Assembly: GCA_023052935.1 (NCBI GenBank)
Contig: CM041292.1
Span: 99,433,587-99,497,586 of the forward strand
Length of the DNA: 64,000 nucleotides
Source of the DNA: Piezodorus guildinii
Taxonomy: Eukaryota; Arthropoda; Insecta; Hemiptera; Pentatomidae
Reading direction: 5' to 3'
Shown: positions 22,641 through 34,640 of the stretch, piece by piece
Position numbering within the stretch: position 1 is the stretch's first letter
Layout: each line of letters starts with the position of its first letter
Notes under the pieces: generated by a model
Databases searched by the model: none
What the model was told of the DNA's origin: nothing
The model's input: only the letters and a program-made list of their open reading frames with translations
Translations under genes and position numbers: made by a program

Positions 22641-24985
22641 TTTCTTTTCTTAATTTAACACAGCCTGACTTGTCATTATTAGGCTTCAACAATATCCTTT
22701 TAATGTAGTCAAATATTCATTTTATGTTGTAATATGGCTTTTAGGTTTGTTATTTTCGTTATTATTGAAGCGGTGTTCTGATTAGCATCCTTGTGAGCCT
22801 TGAATCTTAAATCGAGGTAAAAAAAAAAAAAAGAAGAGAGATTTAGATACAAAGAAATATTTTTTATACTTTTGAGAAAATTGGACAGAAACATATTTAG
22901 ACTACTACTTTTATGCTCATTAAATTAACTGAAGACCAAATGACGGCTTTTTTATTTGTTTACAGTAATTTACAACTGTATTAAACCTGCCATCAGAAAA
23001 ACTAAGATCAACTGTTGAAAATGTATTGCTTTTGGAACTAAAGTCAGTACTTCCTCAGGAGTTCAATATCCCATAAGTATTTCCTTCGAGAAACTTCATA
23101 ATATCATTCCACTGACAGTTTGAATCAGGGAGGGTATTGAGGATACCGAGAGGAGTTAATTCATTATTATATTATTTTAATTTTAATCAAATAATTATTA
23201 ATCAGCCTTTTTTGGCAAAAGTTCAAAGCCGTTTACATGCCCTCCTTGGATTCTCAATAGGCCGCCCTCCGCGATACCCCGGATAAACTTCCTATATTCT
23301 AGCTACTAGCCGACAGGAGCTCGACAAAGGCTATACCGGCGACTTCTGGCACTTACCACATCAGCCTCCCTTTGTCATGTCATCGCAATAAAAAAAATAA
23401 AATAGGATTTTTGAAAAGAAGAGGGGATAGAGGTGACGAGGGTGAAAATCGAGAAGCAGAAGAGGTCAGTTGGTTTTTTATCTATAAGAAGAGTTGAGGA
23501 ACGACTGAGACAAACTCCATCTTTCGCTAGCCGGCTCAAGTGTCATAAGGTTACTTTTTGTAATATTGTATGGCAAAGCTAACTGTACGATCTCCTCAGT
23601 ATTCCCAGCCATATTTTTAGGCATTTTGTTAATAGATTCTATATGTACTAGCTAATTTAAAAATATAATGTCATTCATTGAAGCCTGGTTAATTTAATCT
23701 TTCCATGCAAGCCACTTACTGGGATCGGTAAACACGATACCTATAGAAAAGAACTCTAATGGTTCCAAAAAGTAAAGTATATAAATACGTTAAATAATAC
23801 TGTTTTGAAGGTACTGCCGCCTTAGAAAAGAAGCCGGTCATTAAACCCCACAATGTATTATAATTGTTAAAATTAACTTCTAGTATAGAAGAACAAAAAG
23901 AAAAAAAAAAGAACTGCATTAAACAAATACAATAAGTGTACTAGTGGAAGAATATAAGTCGTGATAATGTATTACCCATTGGTGGTTCTTCATTAACAAT
24001 TTTAAGGGAGTAGGCCACCTTCAAACAACAGAATTGAAATAAACATTAAATAAAACAACCAATTTCCAGAAATACTGAAAACTTTAACCTGCTGAAGAGT
24101 TATGGATAAATACGATATTGTCAGTAACACTGCTCCAGCGACTTCCCTCGCTAAAATTGGGAGTAACTTTTCTCTTTACAAAAAAGCACTGCGACATTAT
24201 TGGATTGCCGAGCCGGAACTTTTACTACCCGGCTTGCAAACTAGGAAAGTTGTAGCGGGTACATAGAAAAGGCGAAGACAGTAGAGCTATTTATTAGAAG
24301 GTTATCTAGTGCAGTTGAGAAAGTTTAAAGGAAAAGTTGAAGGCAGGGAGAAGGGGACTGCTGTAGTTGGACAAAAGGCAAGGGTCAGCGAGGGCCGATC
24401 GACTCGACAACTTGACACTGTTCATTACCCATCTCTTCCTCCACAGTTTGCTTAACTCCCTCCTACACAGCCCTTCTAAGTCTCCCTTCAATTGAAGCTC
24501 TCTCTCCGCTACTCTTATTTTTTTATGTGCGGGGTTGATTATAAAACTACTTTAGATGTTTAATTAATTTCAACGCCATCGCATCTTAGGGAAAATCGTG
24601 AAAGTTTACATAATCTTTTATATAGAGGGAGTGATGGCGGCCCTATAACACTGTCCAATCTCCACCTTCCCACTCTCGTTACAATAGGTGGGACATCCCG
24701 TCGTGTTTGACATAATTGAAGTAGGGAATGATAAACACCAAAAAAAGTTTTATAGATACGATTTAAATATAGACTCCTCAATTATTTATTTATTTTTATA
24801 CGGAGTTAAAATGGTGATGGATAAACTAAGCTATAATAGGGCTAGAATCTCCACAAATGCTTCCCTAACTATCACCATGTAGCCCAGTAGAATTAGCTCA
24901 AAAAAGGAGTTGAGTGGAAATGTGGGGTAATTTTTATTTTTAGTTACGATTCTATGTACTGATCATTTCTTTAAAAACCTCTGTT
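22641..24985. other. Non-coding region; possible LINE tail at 23220-23400
   Basis: 23220-23400 is GC-richer and ends in an A-rich tract (23391-23406), which suggests the 3' end of a plus-strand retroelement. Positions 24300-24500 have moderate GC and nothing that I can name. Confidence 0.35.
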
Positions 24986-25540
24986 TTCACTCTCACAGAC
25001 GTGTTTTTTCCGCCAACTTTAAAAAACGCTGCAAATTATTACACAATGGTTTATTATTTCCGAATAACAATATTAGGTATAATTATAAACAGATTTTGGT
25101 ATTTATTTAATTGATTATAGGGAGAAACGGATTTTTTATTTACTCGTTATTCAGGTTCCATGCATCTTGAAACGTAAATTTTGAGGGGGTAATATTTTTG
25201 TTTTGTTCGATTACAACGGTTTAATATTAAAAATAATAAACTAATAGCATTTGTACTATACTGCGTTCCTATTTCATATTATTTTGTTTTATTTCGATTT
25301 TTATTCAAATAATTCAAATAAAATTCCCTGATTCCAGAACAACTTATATTTTTTCTCCATCATCAATAATAACCGAGTCATCAGGGAGTCAGATCACTTA
25401 TAAGTTGAAGCTTGACCATTAAAGATTTCGTTGTTTTTTTTCTTCTCTTCGATTTCAAAAGTCTTTTCGATTTCTCTTCATCTTCAATAATAACCGATTT
25501 TCGATGGAATTACATATATTATAGATTGTTACTTGAATAT

Positions 25541-26006
25541 ACCGTCTGTGAGCTTGGAAGTGAAGAAGAACCTCTGGATGAGCACTGTGCTACCTGCCAT
25601 GACCTATGGTTGCGAAACATGGGTAATAGATAAGAAGACTAGCCACAAGTTGAGAGTAACGGTGAGAGGTATGGAGCGATACCTTCTCGGAGTATCGAGA
25701 CGAGATAGGAAAACAAATAAGTGGCTAAGATCAAGGACCGATCTCCCAGATATTATGGAAAACGTCCATCTAAGGAAGTGGACCTGGACCGGACATGTTA
25801 TCCGGAGAAACATTACAACATGGACCAGGCAGCTTATGGAGTGGTACCCAAGGGAGTTAACAAGGAAGCGTGGACGTCTACCGACAGATTGGGACCAGGA
25901 GATGAAGAAGAGCTGTGGAGGCGTAACCTGGAAGAGAGTGGCACTGGATAGAAAGGAATGGAAAAGGATGGGGCAGGTTCATTACTTAGTGTGGTTACAT
26001 GAATAA
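25541..26006 (+). pseudogene. RTE-like reverse transcriptase, C-terminal 155 codons
   Basis: The frame is open from the truncated 5' end to its stop at 26004-26006. It encodes the region after the RT palm: VLPAMTYGCETWVIDKK, MERYLLGVSRRDRKTNKWLR, WTWTGHVIRR and a Lys/Arg-rich end with WKRVALDRKEW. These blocks are characteristic of endonuclease-reverse transcriptases of RTE/BovB-like LINEs. All catalytic motifs lie in the missing 5' part, so no enzyme can be made. Confidence 0.85.
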
Positions 26007-26158
26007 GCCAAATAAAACTTTCAAACAATCGAACTAAAAAAAAACCTCAACTTAAGGTTGATTTTGTACATATTTATTTGAATTGAACAAAAGAGGAAGT
26101 TTTGTATATATATTTTTTGTTAAATTGTATGTACAAATAAAGGTTATTATTATTATTA
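25541..26158 (+). mobile_element. 5'-truncated RTE-like LINE with exact 11-bp TSD
   Basis: TACTTGAATAT occurs at 25530-25540 and 26159-26169. The insert between has an open C-terminal frame, then a short 3' UTR and a (TTA)n tail (26143-26158). A microsatellite tail instead of poly-A is typical of the RTE clade. A perfect TSD and an undamaged frame indicate a recent event. Confidence 0.85.
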
Positions 26159-26780
26159 TACTTGAATATTTGTATTTACTGATCAACTATTTTTTTTTTT
26201 TTTTATTATCGCATTTTACTGATTCTAAATTATATACACATTTTTCTCTATCTTCAAAAATAACTGAGTTATGGGAGTATTTATGATAAGATTTCAATTT
26301 TTGTCTTCTCTTTTTTATAATTACTAGCGGTTTTTTGGTGAAAAAAACCCTGATAGATGTTTTCTCTTTCTTTAAAAATAACTTAGTTACTCAATTGAAT
26401 CACTTTTAATCAGCCGCCATTTCATAACTAACCAGCTGATATCAACGTCTAGGGGTTAGGATCATCGTTGCATGGACTAGTATTTTTTTGGGAAATTTCA
26501 AAAAATTGGTCCAGTAGATTCGGAGAAATGCCGCGGACGCGTATTCGGATTCTACGCATCTTGAAACGTAAGCCCTTAACTTTAGAGGGGGGGGGAGAGG
26601 GTAATTTATTTTTTAGCCAATTACAATGGTTCATAATTGAAAATAATAAATCAAAAAGCTATTTTTTTAAGTTTTTCCTGAATAACTCGCTTGCAGTACA
26701 TTTTATACAAAACTTTGCCTTTAGCAATGTTAAAGACCATTAAATTTATTGGAAATTCTAAACTTAACATATTGAAGTAA

Positions 26781-29027
26781 TTGGACAGCTTCTAAGATAC
26801 GAAGCAACCAGTATCTAACGTAATAACGAAAACTAGTAAAAAGTTAGTGATATCAGCAATTTATTTTGTCCTAGTAACTTTTATTTAGTTCATTTTTCAG
26901 TGAAATGCATAATAGCCATTCTTATAGATCATAATATACTCTTTACATCCCACACCTCCTAACCTTACCAAGAACATTTTGTCTTTGAAGTTTTCGCGGT
27001 TAATATTCCGTTTATCAATACTTAGTATTATGTGTAGGTATTATTGATATATTTATCGCTGTACATATAAAGACTGTATATAAATGCTGGATCGTTAATA
27101 AACAACTACTCTCTTTCATATCAACGTCTTGGAACATGTTCTAAGGGATAAACAGAACATAAAGTGATCCATTTGGTCAGTTTATTTAACATTCCATATT
27201 ATGGAAAAGTCATTTTATAACATTAGGAAATACATGAAATTTGAATTTGAGAGATTGGCTGGGGACGTAGCTATGGGTACCTGGTATCTGGTACTATTAT
27301 ATATATATCGTCTTTTCCCACATGACGCGTGAACGGCTTGACCGATTTTACTAAGGCATTGTTCAGACAGGACATCTGTCGGGTCAGCTAGTCCTTTATA
27401 AAATAAATACTCTACAAAGTATAAAGTCACAAAAAAAAACCAAGCATTTTATTCTACATTTTAAGCTTGTTGAGGATATACTGTTGACTGAGCCATATAA
27501 AGAATGACTGAATTGAAAAAAATAAATGTTTTATTTAATATTATTACTCTTCGCACAAGTGAACTTAGAGTTGTGAGAATGATAAGCAAGGTTGACGTTT
27601 TATTAGACAAGAAATATACACCTTAGGGTAGCAGTCCCAGCAGGCCTCTGGATGACATACTAGGAGTGCGTCGGCCGTATCTTCAGAAGGTAGGGAATAA
27701 AACTTTTCTCAATGATACGCTTCACTGGTGTAGCTCACAATCAGTACACGAGAAACGTATTTGCTCTCGACAAATATAACCCAGCTCTGGAGGGCAGCTT
27801 TATTGGGTTGTGGAATAAGAAAAATATTTTGAAACTATTATTTATTATGAAGAGTTCCTATCTTGTTAAATTTATTACCGAACAATCCTCCCATTTAAAT
27901 TTCTTACTTATATAGGAACGTATATCATCCAAACAATACCTAACAACCATTTGTTATATCCATTTAGCAAAAATAATCAAAGATAATTATACCATTCATG
28001 TTATAGTGAAAGTGTTCTTTAATCCCATACTATTTAATTTGACTACTTTTTAGCTATAATTAATCCCATAACTACTTTTTACTTTCATTAGTCAATATAT
28101 GAAATAAATAGTAAAGGAAATTCCTGCTGTTAGAGAGAGGGACGACAGCGCAATTGCTCGCAGCCTCAACCCGTTCGTTATTACGAGTCGCCGAATCCCT
28201 TAATTATTTATCTAGGGTCGACGACGATGGCGACAGCGACTTAGAAACCAGCGACCAGTCCCTCCTGTAACTCCCAGCGCTCTTGCGTCTAAATTTAATA
28301 TTAACGAAATATTTACAAGAAATTAATGTTGTCAATTAGTATTTTCCATTCTTAACACTTGCGATTCTTAAAATTTTCGAATTTTGCTTTCTCGGAAAAT
28401 ACTCATTTTGCGGTCACCAAATGGTCATTTAGCCAAGTATCACAAAACAGTTTGTTTTAAGGGATGTATTTTTCTTAGAGGTGAAATTGCTATAAACACA
28501 GGACAGGACAAGTGATTATTGTCCTTATGAAGGGATGTTCCTTAGAGAGAAGTGTGATGAGATTACAATATTTTTAGAAACATTTAATTAGGAAGAACAC
28601 GAAAATATTGTGAGGCTGTTTGCGAGTTTTCATTTTGACCTATGGACCACTAGAAATCTCTGTATAATAAGAAAATGCTGTGTGAGGGAGCATATACACC
28701 AGGGGGTTGGGGATAAGTTATGCCAAGATAGGGGTGAGCCTATACGTGGGCCCCCTAAACAATAGCTAACTTAGATTTAGGAGGCACTAGTTTCCCAACC
28801 TTTCCTCCTTCCACGGCAATTTTATTTTATACCGCCAGCTCCGGAAACAATACTCCTATTATTTTTCCTCTCTCGCTTAGAAGAAAAAGAAGAAACTTTA
28901 CTGCTTTGTTATTAAATATCTCTGAGCTTATATTTTCCTCTTCAGAGAATAATCCAACTAATTGTTTCTATGTGTATATTTTGTATCATGGTGTAACTGT
29001 TATATTCTCTAAAAATGAACTATTTTA
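26781..29027. other. Non-coding region; family Y start box at 28090-28120
   Basis: No supported gene. The stretches at 28130-28270 and 28680-28870 are GC-richer than average, without coding features. An open frame at 27712-27915 has no family features. Confidence 0.4.
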
Positions 29028-29250
29028 TATAACGTCGCTTCACGCTACTGTGGCTAATCGGACGATGCTTCAGTAGGATACTTAAATTTTGCCTATCCAG
29101 GTTTAATTAGGGTAGGGGTCTTTAACGATTATCTGACATCGCACAGGTTCAGGACCACCTTTAAACGTTCCCTCCGGCATAACTAAGGATTTGGGATTGA
29201 ACCCTTGACCTTTGGCATAGAAGGCTGTTATGCTAGGTGATCCCAAATAA
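29028..29250 (-). repeat. SINE-A copy
   Basis: On the minus strand it runs from the CAAAGGTCAAGGGTTCAATCCC B-box region (29200-29220) to the GTCCGATTAGCCACAGTAG box near the tail. It is well kept apart from small indels. Confidence 0.7.
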
Positions 29251-29552
29251 CCAATAAATGTTTAGTTAATCTTAATCATCATATTTTGTTCCTCTTCTAC
29301 TAAAATGTAGAGGTTTTTGAAGAAGTAACGCCACTCCTCCCTATTGTCGGCCCTGATCCCACGTCAGTCCGCGTAATCTTAATCTATATTTATAACCTGA
29401 TACCAAGAAAAATATCGAGACATAGTTGAGATGTGACATAGTTCCGAATGTAATATGCTTATGAACTTACGAAAATATTCTTAGTTCTAATTAATTATAA
29501 GGTATGAGTGTGATTCATATTTCTTTTATTTATTTGTTATCCTTGTGTTTTA

Positions 29553-29568
29553 GGGTTAGGGTTAGGGT
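29553..29568 (-). repeat. (CCCTAA)n-type LINE tail
   Basis: On the minus strand the element ends ACCCTAACCCTAACCC directly against the TSD. A short tandem repeat here replaces poly-A. Because it lies inside the TSD, it is part of the retrotransposon and not a telomere. Confidence 0.8.
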
Positions 29569-29577
29569 ATTGGAGTA

Positions 29578-29605
29578 GGTGCTCAACCTCTTGGTTATTA
29601 GCACC
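29578..29605 (-). other. 3' UTR stem-loop of the I-like LINE
   Basis: GGTGCT pairs with AGCACC, with a nested AACC/GGTT pair. It lies ten bases from the repeat tail. Some LINEs (UnaL2 of eel is the worked example) need such a 3' stem-loop plus short tail repeats for recognition by their own reverse transcriptase. That role here is inferred. Confidence 0.6.
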
Positions 29606-29746
29606 GAATAAATTTGTAGTAACAGATTTGTTTTACTCTTTTTTCTTCTTTTTATTTATTTATTTTTCCTTCTATTTTTTTTTTATTTATTTTTTTTTTT
29701 TTTAATTTATTTATTTATTCTTTTTTTTATTGTTTATTTTTTTTTC

Positions 29747-31894
29747 TTATAGTTCCGGGAGCAGAGAACATTCTTTGACGAACCTAATCAGTGAACTAAC
29801 TGTTTCACTAGAGTCCTTCAAGCTCTCACTCAACGATCTAGCTAGGTTAAGTTTATCCATTTGTACCTGAAATTTGGGGCAGTTCTCAATTATGTGTTTT
29901 ATTGAGAGAGGCACTCTACACAAGTCACAAATTGGTACGGGCTGCCTGAGGATGAGATGGAGATGTGTGAGTCTGCTATGTCCTATGCGAAGTCTCGCCA
30001 AAGCAGTTTCCTCGCGGCGATTACTTCGCAATGATGTATTCCATGGATCAGGCGATTGCTTGATATTTCTTAATTTATTGGTGTTGTCAAGTTCCGACCA
30101 CATCTGTTCCCATGCCTGATATATTTTGACCTTAAGGTAATTTTTTACGTCTTCCTTGATGTAAGTTGGGTGGATTTGGACGTTTGACAATGCAGCTTCT
30201 TTCGCAGCCCGATCCGCTTCCTCATTGCCATCAATGCCTACGTGGGATGGAATCCACAAGAACACAAGTTCTTTTTTCAGTATTTTTAAATCTCCCACAT
30301 ATTTTCTGATCTTATTAATTAGTGGGTTATCAATGCAAATATTATGAAGGCTCTTAAGGGCGGATAGGGAATCAGTGCATATAACGAACTTTGACTCATC
30401 ACGTGACCTAATGAATTCAAGTGCATTTAATATTGCTACAAGTTCCGCAGTATATATGCTACTTAGGTTAGGCAGTTTGAATTTAAGGATACTTACGGGT
30501 GTAACAATAGACAGCCCAACTTGATCATTTATTTTGGAGCCGTCTGTGAATATTTTTGTGTAATCTGAATGATCACATATAATTTCATTGTATTTTTCTC
30601 TTAGTACATAGTGCGGTGTGTCAGTTTTGTTATACTTTGTCAGAGTTAAGTTTGTTCTTGGTACTGTTTGGTCCCATGGTGCTTCTATTGTTTCTGTTGT
30701 CTTATTGAGATGCATGTGAAGAAGTTCTTCGACGTAAGCCCTCGATCTTATTCCTAATGGTGCTGGTTTGCTCGGATTATTCTGATAAACTATTTTGTAC
30801 TTGGCTTGGTATATATATTTGTAGGCAGGGTTATCGGGTTGTGTGGCCAGTGATGAGATATAATTACATGCTAATTGCAGACGCCTGAACTTAAGTGGTG
30901 GAATTCCAGATTCTGCACACAGGCTAAGCACTGGACTTGTCCTGAAGGCACCAATAGCAATCCGGAGGCCTGTGTGGTGGATTGTGTCCAGTTGTGTTAA
31001 AATTCTTGATTTTGCTGACCCGTACACAGGACTGGCATGATCAAGTTTTGATTCGACGATACATTGGTATATCTGAAGTAATCTAGTTCGGTCAGATCCC
31101 CAACTTGTTCCTGCAAGGACTTTCAACACATTAAGTCGCTTCAGGCATTGTTCCTTTATGTTTTTTATATGTGAGCCCCATGTCAGCTTGGAGTCTAGGA
31201 TGAGTCCTAAGAATTTGCACTCATTGTGGAAGGATAGAGCCTGGTCATATAGCTTGATTTGAGGTGGAGGGCTTGGGTGTCTTCGCTTTGAAAATAGCAT
31301 ACACTTAGTTTTATTTGGTGAGAACCTGAGTCCTGATTGTTGTGACCAGGTTTGAAGTTGATCTAGTATGGATTGGACAAATGCTTTATCTCTTGTGGAA
31401 CCAGAGTAATTTATTAGGATCCCTAGATCATCTACAAAGAGGAAGGCTTTTAAGGATCTGTTGGTGAGAGCTTTATGGATATTACTAATTGCTATCATAA
31501 ACAATGTTCCACTTAAGACACTGCCCTGGGGAATACCATTTTCAATAAGTCTTTTGGAAGATACTTTGTCTGCAACTCTAACTTGGATGTACCTTGACAG
31601 GAGAAAGTTTTGAATAAATAAAGGAAGTGCACCTACCATGCCCCACTCATTTAGTTGTTTCAAGACTAGAGGGCGCCAAATCGTATCGAAAGCTTTTTCG
31701 ATATCGAAAAATATTCCTAGGCACTCTTTCTTGTTTATGAAAGAGTTTAGCACTTCTGCTTCAAGAGCTACCAGATGATCTAGTGTTGATCTTCCTTTTC
31801 GTTGTCCACACTGAATACTAGGTAGGCAATTATTGCTGTCAAGGAACCATAAGATGCGCTTGTTTACTATTTTTTTCCAGGACTTTACAGACAC
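29747..31894 (-). CDS. Reverse transcriptase with RNase H domain (I-like LINE ORF2, N-terminally truncated)
   Basis: The 715-residue frame starts inside the RT domain. Motif A FFDIEKAFD is at residues 62-70, motif B GIPQGSVLSG at 120-129 and motif C FVDD at 153-156 (Val where YADD/FADD has Ala). RNase H follows: FTDGS (449-453), TAELVAI with Glu484, CTDSLSAL with Asp508, WIPSHVGIDGN, then EADRAA with Asp561, so the D-E-D-D set is complete. A C-terminal C-X2-C, H-X4-C cluster is at 656-672. RT plus RNase H on one LINE protein points to the I group. The endonuclease and first RT motifs are lost by 5' truncation, so it is a dead copy with a clean frame. The Met at 31894 is just the first in frame. 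Confidence 0.9.
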   Translation of the reverse strand: MSVKSWKKIVNKRILWFLDSNNCLPSIQCGQRKGRSTLDHLVALEAEVLNSFINKKECLGIFFDIEKAFDTIWRPLVLKQLNEWGMVGALPLFIQNFLLSRYIQVRVADKVSSKRLIENGIPQGSVLSGTLFMIAISNIHKALTNRSLKAFLFVDDLGILINYSGSTRDKAFVQSILDQLQTWSQQSGLRFSPNKTKCMLFSKRRHPSPPPQIKLYDQALSFHNECKFLGLILDSKLTWGSHIKNIKEQCLKRLNVLKVLAGTSWGSDRTRLLQIYQCIVESKLDHASPVYGSAKSRILTQLDTIHHTGLRIAIGAFRTSPVLSLCAESGIPPLKFRRLQLACNYISSLATQPDNPAYKYIYQAKYKIVYQNNPSKPAPLGIRSRAYVEELLHMHLNKTTETIEAPWDQTVPRTNLTLTKYNKTDTPHYVLREKYNEIICDHSDYTKIFTDGSKINDQVGLSIVTPVSILKFKLPNLSSIYTAELVAILNALEFIRSRDESKFVICTDSLSALKSLHNICIDNPLINKIRKYVGDLKILKKELVFLWIPSHVGIDGNEEADRAAKEAALSNVQIHPTYIKEDVKNYLKVKIYQAWEQMWSELDNTNKLRNIKQSPDPWNTSLRSNRREETALARLRIGHSRLTHLHLILRQPVPICDLCRVPLSIKHIIENCPKFQVQMDKLNLARSLSESLKDSSETVSSLIRFVKECSLLPEL

Positions 31895-31959
31895 AACTTG
31901 TTAGAGAGACAGGTCTATACGCATTACTCCTTGTGTTTTATTTTATCATTTATTTTTAT

Positions 31960-32125
31960 TTTATTTGTATTTTGTTATTACATACATTCATTTATTTTTA
32001 CTTTCACTTATTTTAAATATAATTTGACATTACAATTGTTTATGCTGTAAATATTGTATAAATATGATCTCATAGTGTTATTATTATTTTCCAATTGAGA
32101 GAAATGTATTATATTTTAATAAAAA
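31960..32125 (+). repeat. LINE 3' tail, family T
   Basis: It shares TTTGACATTA, ATTGTATAAATATGATCTCATA and the TGTATTATATTTTAATAAAA end with the copies at 6045 and 35690. The I-like LINE inserted just to its left. Confidence 0.5.
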
Positions 32126-32848
32126 TTATCAAAATGAAATTAATTATAAAAACAAATATTATAGTATATGACGCCAACATCGTTGTATAATGCATCTTCA
32201 TAAATAAAACGCTCTACTTGCTAGATTACTATTGATACATTTGATGAGTAGAACTATTTATAACTTAACTAGATCCTCTCTAACTAATATTATGTAAGCG
32301 GTTTAAAGTTTAGTGCAGTTAACTGAGAAGAAATATTTCCGAATTAAATAAAACAATAAACAAAAACAACTTATTTACTAAGAATAAAAATAAAGGAAAA
32401 GTATATAATGGTTAAATACTGAACGGTGGCTTTGGAACGGAATTAAAAGTCGGACAGTTACCTTTTGAGCCGCTGGATAGCAGCACCATTCACCATGATA
32501 ATCACTCAGAATCAAAGACATAAAAGTTATTTAATTTGTAAAATTTGCCGAAATCAAATTGTAATAGTTTTCAATTCCAGCCGCTCCTTATTTCAAATAG
32601 TTTTGATTTTCTGTTTTGCTTTGGAACTGGTCCATAAAAACCAAAAAATATTCTCTTAGAAATTGTATGGTTTCAATTTTTCCATTTTATTTGTATAAAA
32701 TATTTCTGTACAAATAGGCAACTAATGACAGGTAGTCATGATAATATACAATGATATAGACAAACGTAATTAATTAGCTCATATAAAGAAGGAAAATAAA
32801 ACAAAATATAAGTTCGATATACAAATTTGCACAAAAAAAAATATAACA
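32126..32848. other. Non-coding AT-rich region
   Basis: No feature recognised. Confidence 0.45.
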
Positions 32849-32867
32849 TACACACACACACACACAC

Positions 32868-32943
<76 letters not shown>
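32849..32943. repeat. Compound microsatellite (CA)n-(TA)n
   Basis: About nine CA units followed by about 37 TA units. A SINE-A copy follows closely. Confidence 0.95.
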
Positions 32944-32947
<4 letters not shown>

Positions 32948-32974
32948 ACTGTGCCTGGGTCACATGTGGAGTAG

Positions 32975-33178
32975 TGTCTAACTAAGGTTGTGGTTTCGCA
33001 CCCGGCTGATGGTCCTGGGATTCCCTAATGGAAGTAAAAAATCCTTAGTTATGCCATCATTCGTGAAAAAGTGGTCCCAAGCCTGTGCGATGTCCGGTAT
33101 TCGTTGAAGTTCCCTATAAGTATCGTCCGATAAACCAAAATGGGATAAAGTGACGTTAAATAAATTACACTTCAAGAA
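32975..33178 (+). repeat. SINE-A copy
   Basis: It keeps AAAAAATCCTTAGTTATGCC, GCCTGTGCGATGTC and AAAGTGACGTTAAATAAAT. The tRNA-like head is worn (GGTTTCGCACCCGGC in place of the B box). Confidence 0.7.
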
Positions 33179-33179
33179 A

Positions 33180-34200
33180 CAAACGATAACTTTATCAATA
33201 CAATCTATGAAGGGTCAACAAGAATTGTTTTACTGTTATTATGAATACGAACACGTTTTGTATCAATGTAAATATTGTAAAACATCTTTTTGGGAGGGAT
33301 TAAGATAATTGAATATATAGATATGATTCCTAAGTTCTAGAAACCAGAAACTTAGTAATATAATAAATATAATAGACAAACAAACAAAACAATAGTGTAT
33401 GGATTTACCGTTTGCATTCAAAACAACTAATTCTAGCAAACTACCCCTCAATTCTTTTCCATTATATTTATCTTAGCTGGGAAGATATCAAATACACTTC
33501 TTCGGACTCTAAAGGATGACTTTATGGTTCTTGGCTGATCCCTTCAATTTTCTGCAAAACTTACTTTTGTAGCCATAAGTGACTTTCTCCACTTCTTTAT
33601 ACTTTCAAGAACCATCAAAGGGAATTATTCGGTCCTTTTAGTACGAATAGTACCTTTCTCAACTGAGCCTCCAGTTGTTCCGGACGAAGTGAAAAGGTTT
33701 TCAAAGAGAACTCTTTAACTCTTGATTTACGACTTTTTTCCGAAGGCAGCTTCATCGTTGTTTTTTATAAAAAATGTATGTTTGCATGGATGTCACGTAG
33801 AATAGCATATGCATTTCAAATTAGATTTCATTATTTTAGAGAAATATATTTAATGCCATTGCAGTAAGGGCTTTAACAAGGATAATAAAATGCCGCTCCA
33901 CTCTGATCAAATCCGGCCAATGTTAATTGAATTGGAGTCACTAATGAAATTCATAGTCTCTCACTGATTAATTTATTTAGATCTATCAATTTTAGTATTC
34001 ATTCAGCGCAAATCGGATTTATATTATGTAAAATAAATAAAAAATGCTAAATATAATTAAAAATCACATATCCTCCATTTTCATTACATACTGAGTTATC
34101 TAAGTTTACAATACAATTTCAATTTTCTCTTGCAAAAATAAGCTATTAAAATGAAGTAAACATATAAGATGAGTTACTACATTTTAATTAACTTTTTATA
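33180..34200. other. Non-coding region
   Basis: No coding or repeat match that I can support. 33470-33760 is less AT-rich, without a useful open frame. Confidence 0.4.
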
Positions 34201-34204
34201 TCAA

Positions 34205-34640
34205 GTTAATAACTGAGTTAAGGGCGTTTATAAGGGCAAGATTACAATTTGTTTTTCTGTTTCTTGTTTATCGCGCCTAAAACTCGCTATACATTTTTCT
34301 ATATCTTCAAAAATAAATGAGCTATGGGCGTATTGGGGATAAAATTTCAATTTGTTTTCTCTTTTTTATTATTATTCGTGATTTTCTGCTTAATAAACAT
34401 TCATAGGTGTTAGGATTATCGTTGCATACCCTAGTATTTTTGTGACGAATTTCTAAAAATTGGTCCTGTAGTTTCAGAGAAATGCCCTACGGCCGACGGC
34501 AGACAAAGAGATTTATTTTTATTCGTTATTCGGGTTCTACGCATCTTAATATATAAGCCCTCAAATTTGAAGGGAGGTAATTTTTTTTTTGATCGATTCC
34601 AAAGGTTCATTATTGAAAATAATAAACCAAAAGCTTAAGG
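34205..34640 (+). repeat. Dispersed family X, copy 3
   Basis: It shares GTTAGGATTATCGTTGCATA, TTCAGAGAAATGCC, TTCGTTATTCGGGTTC and the GGTTCATTATTGAAAATAAT end with the other X copies. Confidence 0.7.

Larger units (their letters stand above)
24990..26780 (+). repeat. Dispersed family X, copy 2 (split by an RTE-like insertion)
   Basis: It shares with other X copies GGTTTATTATTTCCGAATAAC, ACTCGTTATTCAGGTTC, CATCTTGAAACGTAA and the GTTAGGATCATCGTTGCATG box. An RTE-like tail with an 11-bp TSD lies inside (25541-26158). The part after 26300 repeats the CGCATCTTGAAACGTAAGCC block, so two units or a long unit may be present. Non-coding. Confidence 0.65.
29540..31940 (-). mobile_element. I-like LINE, 5'-truncated, with 13-bp TSD
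   Basis: TCCTTGTGTTTTA lies at 29540-29552 and 31928-31940; the insert is 29553-31927. On the minus strand it contains the end of the RT finger region, a 715-codon open frame, an A-rich 3' UTR with a stem-loop, and a tail of two and a half CCCTAA units. The 5' end is truncated just before the YRPVSLTS block of the RT. One extra A in a run of seven (31871-31877) separates this block from the long frame. The perfect TSD and long open frame mark it as young. Confidence 0.9.

Noticed and set aside
27712..27915. A 67-codon open frame
   Set aside because: It does not resemble any retroelement block, and the upstream sequence gives no continuation; probably chance.
29551..29568. TTAGGG-like repeats as a chromosome end or interstitial telomere
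   Set aside because: They lie inside a 13-bp TSD directly at the 3' end of a LINE, so they are its tail.
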